From assembly GCF_001544915.2 (NCBI RefSeq), contig NZ_FCOE02000005.1, forward strand, positions 248,001 through 312,000: DNA of 64,000 nucleotides, written 5' to 3'. Positions 10,642-19,661 of the stretch are shown here, in pieces. Made by a program: the position numbers and the translations under genes. Within the stretch, counting starts at the first letter, position 1, and the number at the start of each line of letters is the position of its first letter. Below the pieces are notes generated by a model that worked only from the letters and a program-made list of their open reading frames with translations, had not been told where the DNA came from and did no database searches. This DNA is from Caballeronia pedi (lineage in GTDB: Bacteria; Pseudomonadota; Gammaproteobacteria; Burkholderiales; Burkholderiaceae).

Positions 10642-11436
10642 GTGAAGAAACTGCTCGCGGCACTGACGATGTCCCTTCTCGCCGCCACGTCGCTCACCGC
10701 CGTCACGGCCGCTCAGGCGAAGGACTATTCGACGATCCGCTTCGGTGTCGACGCAAGCTATCCGCCGTTCGAATCGAAAGGTTCCGACGGCAAGCTGGTC
10801 GGTTTCGACATCGATCTCGGCAACGAGATCTGCTCGCGCCTGAAGGCGAAATGCGTGTGGGTGGAGAACGATTTCGACGGCATGATCCCGGCGCTCAAAG
10901 CGAAGAAGTTCGACGGCGTGCTCTCGTCGATGTCGATGACCCCGCAACGCGCCGAGCAGATCGCTTTCTCGAGCAAGCTGTTCAACACGCCGACGCGTCT
11001 CGTCGCCAAGAAAGGCAGCAACATCCTGCCGACGGCTGACAGCCTGAAAGGCAAGAACGTCGGCGTCGAACAGGGCACGATCCAGGAAACCTACGCGAAG
11101 ACCTACTGGGCGCCGAAGGGCGTGACGGTCACGCCGTACCAGAACCAGGATCAGGTCTATGCCGATCTGACCTCGGGCCGCCTCGACGCCGCCCTGCAGG
11201 ACGCCGTGCAGGCTGAAATCGGCTTCCTGAAGACGCCGCGCGGCGCTGGCTACGACTTCGCCGGCAAGAACATCGACGATCCGAAGACGCTCGGCAACGG
11301 CGCGGGCATCGGTCTGCGCAAGGAAGACACCGACCTGAAGGCGAAGATCGACAAGGCGATCGCCGACATCATCAAGGACGGCACGTACAAGAAGATCGAG
11401 AAGAAGTACTTCGACTTCGACGTGTACGGCGGCTGA
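10642..11436 (+). CDS. argT: Periplasmic lysine/arginine/ornithine-type binding protein
   Basis: This 264-aa ABC-type solute-binding protein has a signal peptide (KKLLAALTMSLLAATSLTAVTAAQA, cut before KDYSTIRFG). Mature features match the ArgT/HisJ family of basic amino-acid binders (VDASYPPFESKG, LVGFDIDLGNEICSRL, DFDGMIPALKAKKFD, SSMSMTPQRAEQIAFS). The GTG start follows GGAG at about 10630. No permease or ATPase gene is adjacent, and a strong terminator follows. It therefore appears to be a one-gene unit that supplies a transporter coded elsewhere. Confidence 0.87.
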   Translation: MKKLLAALTMSLLAATSLTAVTAAQAKDYSTIRFGVDASYPPFESKGSDGKLVGFDIDLGNEICSRLKAKCVWVENDFDGMIPALKAKKFDGVLSSMSMTPQRAEQIAFSSKLFNTPTRLVAKKGSNILPTADSLKGKNVGVEQGTIQETYAKTYWAPKGVTVTPYQNQDQVYADLTSGRLDAALQDAVQAEIGFLKTPRGAGYDFAGKNIDDPKTLGNGAGIGLRKEDTDLKAKIDKAIADIIKDGTYKKIEKKYFDFDVYGG

Positions 11437-11466
11437 GCCGACCACTAGCCCTGACCGGCTGACGGA

Positions 11467-11500
11467 CGGGCTCCGCGCTCAAGGGCGCGGAGCCCGTTTT
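11467..11500 (+). terminator. Strong intrinsic terminator after argT
   Basis: A perfect 12-bp stem, CGGGCTCCGCGC (11467-11478) with GCGCGGAGCCCG (11485-11496), has a 6-base loop and is followed by TTTT. It starts 31 bases after the argT stop and separates it from the next gene. Confidence 0.9.
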
Positions 11501-11627
11501 GCTTTTGGGCGCCCGGCGCGCCGATTTCGGCTAAGATCGAACGTCCGGTAGGACGCTGACGGACGGAGACACCGCGGCGCCCGGCAATTCCCAGAGGCAA
11601 GACACGCGCATCGCGCGCGCGACCAAC

Positions 11628-12743
11628 ATGCAAACCAGAATCCATCCCCTGATCTCGCCGACGCTCGGCACTTCCCGCAACATCACGAGCTTTCACTACG
11701 GCCCCGGCGGCGGCCAGAAAATCTATATCCAGTCCTCGCTGCACGCGGACGAGCTGCCCGGCATGCTCGTCGCGTGGCGTCTGCGCCGTCAGCTTGCCGA
11801 ACTCGAAGCGGCCGGCAAGCTGCGTGGCGAAGTGGTGATCGTGCCCGTGCCGAATCCGATCGGCCTCTCGCAGCATCTGCACGGCACGCTGATGGGCCGT
11901 TTCGAGACCAACAGCGGCCACAATTTCAACCGCAATTTCTACGATCTCGCCGCGCTGATCGCGCCGCGCATCGAGGCGCGCCTCGGCAAGGACGCCGACG
12001 CGAACAAGCTCGCCGTGCGCGCCGCGATGAAAGAAGCGCTCGACGAGCAGACCCCGCACACCGAACTCGAGTCGCAACGCCTCGCGTTGCAGAAGCTCTC
12101 CTTCGACGCCGATGTCGTGCTCGACCTGCACTGCGATCTCGATGCCGCGCTGCATCTCTACACGAACCCGGAAATCTGGGCGGAAGTGGAGCCGCTCGCG
12201 CGCTACCTCGACGCGAAGGCGTCGCTGCTCGCGCTGAATTCGGTCGGCAATCCGTTCGACGAAATTCACAGCTTCTGCTGGTCGGATTTGCGCCAGCGTT
12301 ACGGCGAGCGTTTCCCGCTTCCCAATGGCGGCATCTCGGTGACGGTCGAGCTGCGCAGCCAGCACGACGTGTCGTATGAACTCGCGGAGAAGGACGCGCA
12401 GGCGATCGTCAACTACATGATCCATCGCGGCGTGATCGATGCGCCCGTGCCGGAGCAGCCGCCGCTCGCCTTCCCCGCGACGCCGCTCGCGGGCGCCGAA
12501 CCGATCGTCGCGCCGGCGTCCGGCGTGCTCGTGTTCCGCGCGCAGGTCGGGGCGTTCGTCGAAGCGGGCGAAGCCATCGCCGATATCGTCGATCCGCTCA
12601 CCGATACCGTCACCACGCTCAAATGCACGACCTCGGGCGTAATGTACGCGCGGCACATCACGCGCTTCGCGACGGCCGGGCTGGAAGTGGCGCGTATCGC
12701 GGGTGCGAAGGCTTATCGGACCGGCTCGCTGCTGTCGGCCTGA
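11628..12743 (+). CDS. M14/AstE-AspA family zinc metallohydrolase
   Basis: This 371-aa protein belongs to the succinylglutamate desuccinylase/aspartoacylase superfamily, which hydrolyses N-acyl amino acids. Zinc ligands are visible in SSLHADELPGM (His and Glu three apart) and LDLHCD (third His), and a catalytic Glu is likely in TVELRSQHDVS. The C-terminal 90 residues form a lipoyl/biotinyl-like barrel (APASGVLVFRAQVGAFVEAG, then a matching CTTSGVMYARH) without a modifiable Lys. It is longer than AstE (about 320 aa) and no other ast genes are nearby, so the substrate is unknown. Being next to argT hints at a basic amino-acid derivative (inference). Confidence 0.78.
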   Translation: MQTRIHPLISPTLGTSRNITSFHYGPGGGQKIYIQSSLHADELPGMLVAWRLRRQLAELEAAGKLRGEVVIVPVPNPIGLSQHLHGTLMGRFETNSGHNFNRNFYDLAALIAPRIEARLGKDADANKLAVRAAMKEALDEQTPHTELESQRLALQKLSFDADVVLDLHCDLDAALHLYTNPEIWAEVEPLARYLDAKASLLALNSVGNPFDEIHSFCWSDLRQRYGERFPLPNGGISVTVELRSQHDVSYELAEKDAQAIVNYMIHRGVIDAPVPEQPPLAFPATPLAGAEPIVAPASGVLVFRAQVGAFVEAGEAIADIVDPLTDTVTTLKCTTSGVMYARHITRFATAGLEVARIAGAKAYRTGSLLSA

Positions 12744-12753
12744 AAACGATCTG

Positions 12754-13122
12754 TCAGAACGGCGCGAGGCCGCACTGCGCGGCCACGACGCGCCATGTCC
12801 CGCCTACCTCTCCCCACGTTCGCGTGTAGCGCAAGCTGCCCGCGAACGGCGCGCCCGCGAACGTTCCGGAAAGCGCCACACGCGTCACGGTGACGGCGAA
12901 ACTGCCGTACACGCGCACGCTCTGATCTTCCACGTCCAGTTTCTCGATGCGCTGCATGCCGTAGCGATGCCCGTTCAGATCGTCGGCCTTCGACCACACT
13001 TTGCCGGTCGCGTCGACGAAGCTGAGGTCGTCGGCCAATAGCGCATCGAGCGCGTCGACATCCGACGCCACCATCGCCTGCTTCAGGCGCGCTTCCAGTT
13101 CGCGGATTCCTTGCTCGTCCAT
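12754..13122 (-). CDS. NTF2-like (DUF4440/SnoaL-type) small protein
   Basis: This 122-aa protein has the NTF2-like cone-fold pattern: an N-terminal helix (LEARLKQAMVASDVDALDALLADDLSFVD), then strands ending in TRTWGEVGGTWRVVAAQ. DUF4440 proteins of this size are common in Burkholderia and have no assigned reaction. It is convergent with the metallohydrolase gene with 10 bases between stops. Confidence 0.75.
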   Translation of the reverse strand: MDEQGIRELEARLKQAMVASDVDALDALLADDLSFVDATGKVWSKADDLNGHRYGMQRIEKLDVEDQSVRVYGSFAVTVTRVALSGTFAGAPFAGSLRYTRTWGEVGGTWRVVAAQCGLAPF

Positions 13123-13334
13123 GATTTCGCTCGCGTGTCATCGAACCGCAAGCATACCGTGCGCGTTCGGCCGTGTTGTACGCGCGACACACGGCAAGCC
13201 CTTTGAAAGCCCTGTCACATTTCTTTCTTCAGCGATCGCTACATTTGCGCCCGTCGCCGCCACGCGCCGTCAGAGCGCGACGCACTGCAGACACCGTCAA
13301 CAACCACACCGCGAACCAACTCACGGAGCATGTT

Positions 13335-14510
13335 TTGAAGAAGAATCTCTTGGCGACCGCCGCGCTCGCCGCCTTTGCCGCCCTCGCCGCCACCTCCGCT
13401 CACGCGCAAAGCAGCGTCACGCTATACGGCATCATCGACGCCGGCATCAGCTACGCCAACAACGCCGCGCGCACCGGCGGCAGCGATTCCCTCTGGAAGT
13501 ACGACGATGGCGTCGCGCAAGGCAGCCGTTGGGGCCTCAAGGGTTCGGAAGACCTCGGCGGCGGACTGAAGGCGATCTTCACCCTTGAAAACGGCTTCAA
13601 CAGCGGCAACGGCACGCTCGGCCAGGGCGGCGCGATGTTCGGCCGTCAGGCGTACGTCGGTCTCACCAAGAACGACGTCGGCTCGCTGACCTTCGGCCGT
13701 CAATACTCGTTCTCGACCGATTACCTCGGCAGCAACTACTCGATCGGCGGCCAAACGGTCGCGGGCAACTACGGCTATCACATCAACGATGTCGACCAGT
13801 TGACGTCGAGCCGTATCAACAACGCGGTCAAGTTCAGCAGCGCGAGCTTCTACGGCGTGACCTTCGGCGCGATGTACGGCTTCTCGAACCAGGCCGGCGC
13901 ATTCGCGGGCGCGCCGAACACGACCGTCGGCACCACCACGGTCGCGGGTTCGTCGCGCGCGTACAGCTTCGGCCTGAACTACAAGGCGGGTCCGTTCGGC
14001 ATCGGCGCGGCATACACCGACATCCACTATCCGGGCGCGGCGACGCCGTCGTTCAGCACGAACGTTGCGAACATCACGACGGGCGGCACGAAGGATCTGC
14101 GCACGTTCGGCGTCGGTGCGAACTATGCGCTCGGCTCGGCGACGGTCTTCGGCCTGTGGACCAACACGCTGTTCACGCCGATCACGGGCGCGAGCTCCAA
14201 GCTGAACGCGTTCGATATCGGCGGCAAGTACGCGTTCACGTCCGCGCTGACGGCGGGTCTCGGCTACACGTACATGAACATGTCGGGCAACTTCGGCGGC
14301 CACTGGCATCAGCTCGACGCGAGCGTCGACTACGCGCTCTCGAAGCGCACCGACGTCTACGTGCTCGGCATCTATCAGAAGGCTTCGGGCTCGAACCGCG
14401 GCGTGGAAAACCAGGCGCAGATCGGCTCGTCGACGAGCTACTTCGGCACCTCCGGCGTGGGCGAGGACGATCAGCTCGCGTTCCGCGTCGGCATCCGCCA
14501 CAAGTTCTGA
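13335..14510 (+). CDS. Gram-negative porin (trimeric, Porin_4 type)
   Basis: This 391-aa outer-membrane porin has a signal peptide (KKNLLATAALAAFAALAATSAHA) and a mature start QSSVTLYGIIDAGISYANN, the usual start of Burkholderia general porins. The chain is a series of amphipathic strands with PEFGGR-like loop features (LTFGRQYSFSTDYLG) and ends in RVGIRHKF, with the C-terminal Phe needed for outer-membrane assembly. The start is a TTG at 13335 with GGAG six bases upstream. The nearby ATG at 13330 is in another frame, and the longer open frame upstream would bury the signal peptide. Confidence 0.93.
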   Translation: MKKNLLATAALAAFAALAATSAHAQSSVTLYGIIDAGISYANNAARTGGSDSLWKYDDGVAQGSRWGLKGSEDLGGGLKAIFTLENGFNSGNGTLGQGGAMFGRQAYVGLTKNDVGSLTFGRQYSFSTDYLGSNYSIGGQTVAGNYGYHINDVDQLTSSRINNAVKFSSASFYGVTFGAMYGFSNQAGAFAGAPNTTVGTTTVAGSSRAYSFGLNYKAGPFGIGAAYTDIHYPGAATPSFSTNVANITTGGTKDLRTFGVGANYALGSATVFGLWTNTLFTPITGASSKLNAFDIGGKYAFTSALTAGLGYTYMNMSGNFGGHWHQLDASVDYALSKRTDVYVLGIYQKASGSNRGVENQAQIGSSTSYFGTSGVGEDDQLAFRVGIRHKF

Positions 14511-14528
14511 TTCGGCATCCGAAACGTT

Positions 14529-14565
14529 ACGCATCGGGCCGTGTTTGGCGGCCCGATGCGTTTTT
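14529..14565 (+). terminator. Intrinsic terminator after the porin gene
   Basis: A 12-bp stem (ACGCATCGGGCC at 14529-14540, GGCCCGATGCGT at 14550-14561) has a 9-base loop and ends in TTTTT. It starts 19 bases after the porin stop and lies between two convergent genes. Confidence 0.9.
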
Positions 14566-15962
14566 CAGCACTTGGCCGGGGAAAGCTTGTGCGGCTGCGC
14601 GTGCAGCTTCGGGGCCGTCGCCGTGCCGCCGTGCTCCTCCAGATACCTGCACGCCGCGATGATGTCGCGCGCGAGATTCATCGCGACGTTGTGGTTGATG
14701 TGCGGCCGCACGACCACGCGCAGACTTCTCACTTCTTCCGCATCGGCCGGCATCGAATAGGCCGACAGCACCCAGCCCTTCTCGCGAACCTTGTTCGAGA
14801 CGTCGAACTCGTTGAAGCGTGTGATCCTCGGATCGAGCGTTACCGCAACGACGGGAATGCGCTGCGTCTCGTTCATGATCCTGAAGTAGCCGCTCTGCAC
14901 GAGCGCTTCACGCAGCGCCACGGCGTTCGCCAGCGTGTGCGTCATCACGCGCTTGTAGCCGTCGAAACCGAGCCGCAGGAACTGGTAGTACTGGACCGCG
15001 ACCGGCGCGGCGTTGCGGCTGAAGTTGAGCGTCGCCGTCGGCATCTCGCCGCCCAGATAGTTCACGTAGAAGATCAGCTCTTCGTTGAACACCTTGCGCT
15101 CGCGAAACACCACCCAGCCCAGGCCCGGCGGCGTGAGTCCGAACTTGTGGCCCGACGCGTTGATCGACTGCACGCGCGGCAAGCGAAAATCCCACTCGTA
15201 GTCGGGATAAAGAAACGGATTCACGAAGCCGCCTGATGCGCCGTCGATGTGCATCGGAATCGAGACGCCCGTTTTCTTCTCGTACGCGTCGAGCCAGTCG
15301 TGGATCGCCTGGATGTCGTCGTCCTCGCCGGTGAAAGTCTGACCCGCGATCGCGACCACCGCGATGGTGTTTTCGTCGACGTACTGATCGAGATGCTCGG
15401 CCGTGAGCCGGTAATTGCCCGGCTTGAGCGGCACGATGCGCGGCTCGACATCGAAATAGCGCAGAAACTTCTTCCACACGATCTGCACGTTGCCGCCCGT
15501 GACCATGTTCGGGTGTGACGCGTCCTTACCTGATTTCTCGCGATTCCGGCGCCAGTTCCACTTGTGCGCGAGACCCGCGAGCATGCACGCCTCCGACGAC
15601 CCGATGGTCGCCGCGCCGTACGGTTCGACATCCTTCGGTCCGTTCCACAATTCGTGCAGCCAGCGCACCATGCGGCGTTCCATCGCGAAGAGCTGCGGGT
15701 ACATGTCGTGATCGATATAGTTCTTGAACATGTTGCGCCGCCCGGTCTCGACCGCTTCCGGCTCGGCGAAGGTCGTCACGAACGACGACATGTTCAGCAT
15801 CGGATTCGTATCCGTCCATTCGTCGCTCGCGACCAGTGCGCTTGCGGCGCGCGCCGAAAGCCCATGGCGCGGAAATGCGTTCTCCGGAACTTCGATGTTG
15901 AACTCGTCGTACATCGACGTCATTTCGGATTGCGTATCTATTTCATTGTTGAGTCGGTTCAT
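14565..15962 (-). CDS. gadB: Glutamate decarboxylase
   Basis: This 465-aa PLP enzyme converts glutamate to GABA and CO2 and uses up a proton, as in acid resistance. The PLP site is INASGHKFGLTPPG, where Lys binds the cofactor. Other GadB marks are YGAATIGSSEACMLAGLAHK, GNVQIVWKKFLRYFDVEPR and HIDGASGGFVNPF. Length equals E. coli GadB (466 aa). The C-terminus (PHKLSPAKC) keeps a His-Lys pair like the pH-gated tail of E. coli GadB, though similarity there is only loose. The start ATG shares a base with the asdA stop (TGATG), which implies translational coupling. No GadC antiporter gene is present. Confidence 0.93.
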   Translation of the reverse strand: MNRLNNEIDTQSEMTSMYDEFNIEVPENAFPRHGLSARAASALVASDEWTDTNPMLNMSSFVTTFAEPEAVETGRRNMFKNYIDHDMYPQLFAMERRMVRWLHELWNGPKDVEPYGAATIGSSEACMLAGLAHKWNWRRNREKSGKDASHPNMVTGGNVQIVWKKFLRYFDVEPRIVPLKPGNYRLTAEHLDQYVDENTIAVVAIAGQTFTGEDDDIQAIHDWLDAYEKKTGVSIPMHIDGASGGFVNPFLYPDYEWDFRLPRVQSINASGHKFGLTPPGLGWVVFRERKVFNEELIFYVNYLGGEMPTATLNFSRNAAPVAVQYYQFLRLGFDGYKRVMTHTLANAVALREALVQSGYFRIMNETQRIPVVAVTLDPRITRFNEFDVSNKVREKGWVLSAYSMPADAEEVRSLRVVVRPHINHNVAMNLARDIIAACRYLEEHGGTATAPKLHAQPHKLSPAKC

Positions 15963-17599
15963 CAATGCTCCTTGCCATTCGCTTTTTGATAGCGTGCGAT
16001 GTATTCGTCCATCAGCCTGCGGATCGCGCGGCCTATCTGCACGTAGTCGCTCTCGTTCAGATTGGCGAGCGACACGCGCCCCGAAGGATGCGGCGTACCG
16101 AAACCGCGTCCCGGCAACAGCACCACGCGCGCTTCCTTCGCGAGTTTGAAGAGAATCTCCGAAGGCTCGGTGTTCTCGATGATCCAGTCCACCAGTTCGC
16201 GGCCATGCCCGCGCTCGCCGAGATATTCCATGTCGAGGATCGTGTAGTAGTCGACCTCGTTTTCATCGATGGCTTCGGGCGCAATGCCGATCTCGCGATA
16301 GAGCACCTGTTTGCGGCTGCGGATCAGGCGCTTGAGCGCGTTCTTGTACGCGTCGGGTGTGTCCATCAGCGAGAAAAGCGAGAACAGCACCATCTGCACC
16401 TGCTGCGGCGTCGACAGGCCCGCCGTATGATTCAGCGCGACCGTCCGGCTGTCCGCCACCAGGCGATCGATGAACTTGAGCTTGTCCGGCGCTGTCGTGA
16501 TCGATTCGTAGCGCTCGTGAAGCCGCGCTCTCTGCGCTTGCGACAGCGCGGCGAGTTGCGTGTCCAGCACATTCTCGCGATGCGTCGCGATCACGCCCAG
16601 CCGCCAGCCGGTCGCGCCGAAGTACTTCGAATAGGAGTAGACGAGGATCGTGTTCTTCGGGCACAGCGCGAACAGCGATACGAAATCGTCGGCGAAGGTG
16701 CCGTACACGTCATCGGTGAGGATGATCAGATCGGGCCGTTCCTTCACGATGCTCGCGATGTATTCGAGACTCTCCGTGTTCATCTTCACGGAAGGCGGAT
16801 TGCTCGGGTTGACCAGGAAGAACGCCTTCACCTTCGGGTCGCGCAGCTTGTCGAGTTCCTGCTTCGAGTACTGCCAGCCGTTCGCGACATCCGCTTCCAG
16901 ATTGACGACGTTCAGCTGATAATCGTTCAGGCGCGGAATCTCGATATACGGCGTGAAGATCGGCGTGCCGAGCGCGATGGTGTCGCCCGGACCGATAAGG
17001 AAGTTCTCGCGTAGCGTATTGAAGATGTAGGTCATCGCGGCCGTGCCGCCTTCGACCGCGAAGATGTCGAAATCGCCGACGAACGGATGCTTGCCGATCA
17101 TCTCGCGCCGCACATATTGCGCGACGATCTGCTCCGAAAGCTTCAGCATGCGGTCCGGAACCGGATAGTTCGAACCGAGAATGCCCTCGCACATCTCATA
17201 GAGAAAGTCGCCGGCGTTCACGCCGAGTTGATCGCGCACATAGGAGAGCGCACCGAGCAGGAAGGATATGCCCGGCACACCCTTGTTCTCACGCGCGAAA
17301 ATCTCGAAGCGCTCCTCGAGCCCTTCGCGCTTCGGAAATCCGCCCACGCCTTCCGGCATGTACGCGAACGAGCGCTCGGACTCACGCATCGCGAAGAGGC
17401 CGAGCTGCCAGAAGCCGTGCCGCGGAATCGTCGCGAGGAAGTTCGGATTGCCGCGCCCCGCATTGAGCATCGCAAGATTCGCCGGACGCTCGACCGCGCC
17501 GCCGCCCGCCGCCTTGATGAGTTCGTCTTTCAGCTCGAATGGGCTGAGCGCTGCCAGGCCGGCGCGATCATCAGCACGTGATTTATCGGTATTTGCCAT
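15962..17599 (-). CDS. asdA: Aspartate 4-decarboxylase (bifunctional with transaminase)
   Basis: This 545-aa PLP enzyme decarboxylates aspartate at the beta carbon to alanine and CO2, consuming a proton. The fold-type I aminotransferase core shows AVEGGTAAMTYIF, NPSNPPSVKMN and the PLP-Lys motif YSYSKYFGATGWRLG. The long N-terminal extension and the total length match AsdA (about 530-545 aa), not ordinary aspartate aminotransferases (about 400 aa). GGAG lies 7 bases before the ATG. It sits between aspT and gadB, and its partner antiporter is upstream in the same operon. Confidence 0.93.
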   Translation of the reverse strand: MANTDKSRADDRAGLAALSPFELKDELIKAAGGGAVERPANLAMLNAGRGNPNFLATIPRHGFWQLGLFAMRESERSFAYMPEGVGGFPKREGLEERFEIFARENKGVPGISFLLGALSYVRDQLGVNAGDFLYEMCEGILGSNYPVPDRMLKLSEQIVAQYVRREMIGKHPFVGDFDIFAVEGGTAAMTYIFNTLRENFLIGPGDTIALGTPIFTPYIEIPRLNDYQLNVVNLEADVANGWQYSKQELDKLRDPKVKAFFLVNPSNPPSVKMNTESLEYIASIVKERPDLIILTDDVYGTFADDFVSLFALCPKNTILVYSYSKYFGATGWRLGVIATHRENVLDTQLAALSQAQRARLHERYESITTAPDKLKFIDRLVADSRTVALNHTAGLSTPQQVQMVLFSLFSLMDTPDAYKNALKRLIRSRKQVLYREIGIAPEAIDENEVDYYTILDMEYLGERGHGRELVDWIIENTEPSEILFKLAKEARVVLLPGRGFGTPHPSGRVSLANLNESDYVQIGRAIRRLMDEYIARYQKANGKEH

Positions 17600-17643
17600 T
17601 CAACATCTCCAGAAACGTGCATCGAAACAATGGAATCCAAAGA

Positions 17644-19335
17644 TCACGTGAGCAACATCACCATGACCATTCCCCATATCGTGAGCAGCGTGTTGCCGAC
17701 CGCATACGTGACCGTGTAGCCGAGGCCTGGCACCCGGCTCTTCGCGGCGTCGCAGATCATGCCGAGCGCGGCCGTCGTCGTGCGTGCGCCCGCGCAGATG
17801 CCGAGCAGGATCGCGGGATGAAAGCGGAACACGTACTTCGCGATGAACATGCCGATGATGAGCGGCGCCGCCGTCGCGACGATGCCCCAGAGGAAGAGGC
17901 TGACGCCGAGCCTCTGCAGCCCCGCGACGAAACCCGGCCCGGCCGAGATGCCCACCACCGCGATGAACACGTTGAGGCCCACTGAGTTCATGAACCAGAT
18001 GGTCGGCGCGGGAACACGGCCGAAAGTGGGATGAATCGCGCGCAGCCAGCCGAACACGATGCCCGCGATCAGCGCGCCGCCCGCCGTCGAAAGCGTGAGC
18101 GGAATCGCGCCGACGTGCAGTACGAGCGCACCGATCAACGCACCGAGCGTAATCGCCAGACCGACGAAGGCCATGTCGGCGGCATCGGCGGGGCGATCGA
18201 GCACGCCGAGGCTCTTTGCGGCGGCCGTCGTGTCCTGCGTGCGGCCGACGAGCGTGAGCGTGTCGCCTCGATAAAGCTTCGTGCTGGGCAGCACCGGAAT
18301 CTGCGTCTCGGTTGCGCCGCGCTTGATCTTGCGCAGGAAGACGCCGCGCGCGGCGGGCGCGTGCGCGAGTTCCGCGAGCGTCTTGCCGTGGACTGCCTTG
18401 CTCGTCACGTACACGTCGACGCCTTCCACCGGCACGGCGAGCAGTTCGGCATCGTCGACTTCAATCGCGGACGCGCCGAGCAGATCGACGAGCGACGCGC
18501 GCCGCCCGGAAACCGCGACGATATCGCCGGATTGCAGCACGTCGTCGATTTTCGCGTCCTGAATGACGCCGTCACGCCGGATGCGCTCGATGAAAAGCCG
18601 CGCGCCGGACGGCTCGTGCGCCTCGATCTGCGCCACCGACACGCCCGCCGCACGCCCGTGCTCCGCCACGCGATACGCGCGCAGTTCGAACTCGTGCCAG
18701 GCCTGGCCCGCGCCGCCCCGCTCGCTTCCACCTCCGAGCGTTGCCTCGTATTCCTTGCAGGCCGCGACGAGATCGATCCCGAGCAGGCGCGGCCCGAGCG
18801 CCGCGAGAATCAGCGCCGAGCCGATCGTCCCGAAGATGTAGGTCACCGCGTAGGCGGTCGGCATGGCGTCGAGCAGCGCCTTGCCTTGCGCGGGCGGCAG
18901 GCCGATGCGATTAATCGCGTCGGTCGCGAGGCCCATCGATGCTGAGATCGTCTGCGAGCCCGCGAACAGACCCGCCGCCGAGCCGACGTCGTAACCCGCG
19001 ATCTTCGCCGCGGCATAAGGCGCCGCGAGACAAAGCGCGCACTGGATGACCGCAAAGAGCGCCTGCGGCAAACCGTCCTTCGCGATGCCGCGCACGAACT
19101 GCGGGCCGACGCCGTAACCGACCGCGAAGAGGAACATCAGGAAGAAGACCGATTTGACGTTCGCCGAAATCGCGATGCCCAACTGCCCGATGACGATGGC
19201 CACGAGCAGTGTCGCAGTGACGGCGCCGAGACTGAAGCCTCGAAAGCTCTTTCCCCCGACCCAGTAACCAATGCCGAGCGACAGGAAAATGGCGATTTCA
19301 GGGTAACTTCGCAATGTTGCTGTTAGCCATGTCAT
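17644..19335 (-). CDS. aspT: Aspartate:alanine antiporter
   Basis: This 563-aa inner-membrane exchanger takes in aspartate and releases alanine. With AsdA it forms a cycle that removes a proton and builds proton-motive force. It belongs to the AAE family: N-terminal helices ([20 protein letters not shown]), two central RCK_C-type soluble domains (about residues 205-385), and a second membrane half ([39 protein letters not shown]). The GARTTT near the end resembles the AspT substrate-site region. The ATG at 19335 follows AAGGAGT. It is first in aspT-asdA-gadB, 44 bases before asdA. Confidence 0.9.
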   Translation of the reverse strand: MTWLTATLRSYPEIAIFLSLGIGYWVGGKSFRGFSLGAVTATLLVAIVIGQLGIAISANVKSVFFLMFLFAVGYGVGPQFVRGIAKDGLPQALFAVIQCALCLAAPYAAAKIAGYDVGSAAGLFAGSQTISASMGLATDAINRIGLPPAQGKALLDAMPTAYAVTYIFGTIGSALILAALGPRLLGIDLVAACKEYEATLGGGSERGGAGQAWHEFELRAYRVAEHGRAAGVSVAQIEAHEPSGARLFIERIRRDGVIQDAKIDDVLQSGDIVAVSGRRASLVDLLGASAIEVDDAELLAVPVEGVDVYVTSKAVHGKTLAELAHAPAARGVFLRKIKRGATETQIPVLPSTKLYRGDTLTLVGRTQDTTAAAKSLGVLDRPADAADMAFVGLAITLGALIGALVLHVGAIPLTLSTAGGALIAGIVFGWLRAIHPTFGRVPAPTIWFMNSVGLNVFIAVVGISAGPGFVAGLQRLGVSLFLWGIVATAAPLIIGMFIAKYVFRFHPAILLGICAGARTTTAALGMICDAAKSRVPGLGYTVTYAVGNTLLTIWGMVMVMLLT

Positions 19336-19600
19336 AGGTACTCCTTTGCAATAATCTGCTGTTACCGTGAAGGATGGCATTACGATTCGTGATCCTAATC
19401 GATTAATGAAATGGTTTATTTCACCAGTCGAATCACTTTCCTTCGTTTACCGAATCAGATGAACCAAATCCTACGATACCTCAGCACACTCGCTCAGCAC
19501 CACGATTCGCGCGAAATTTGACGAAAGGACAGATGGCGTAACTTGCGTTGCTCCGGCAATGACTGCTCTTTCGCATACAGCGATAAAAGTTCCGCGTACC
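19336..19600. other. Intergenic region upstream of aspT, with an inverted repeat
   Basis: This gap between aspT and the nemA terminator holds no plausible gene. It is AT-richer than its surroundings. A perfect inverted repeat, TGAAAT-GGTTT-ATTTCA, lies at 19407-19423, about 72 bases upstream of the aspT ATG, and is a candidate regulator site. No clear consensus promoter was found. Confidence 0.5.
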
Positions 19601-19633
19601 TCAAACAAAAACAGCGGCCGAAGCCGCTGTTTT
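19601..19633 (-). terminator. Intrinsic terminator after nemA
   Basis: An 11-bp perfect stem (19608-19618 with 19623-19633) closes a 4-base loop. Read on the minus strand it is followed by a T-rich run (TTTTGTTTGA, counting the stem end). It lies 29 bases after the nemA stop. Confidence 0.85.
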
Positions 19634-19661
19634 CATGTCGAAGCGCAAGCTTCGAAGTGCG

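Noticed and set aside
13173-13334. N-terminal extension of the porin frame
   Set aside because: It would put 54 polar residues before a perfect signal peptide, and the ribosome site points to 13335.
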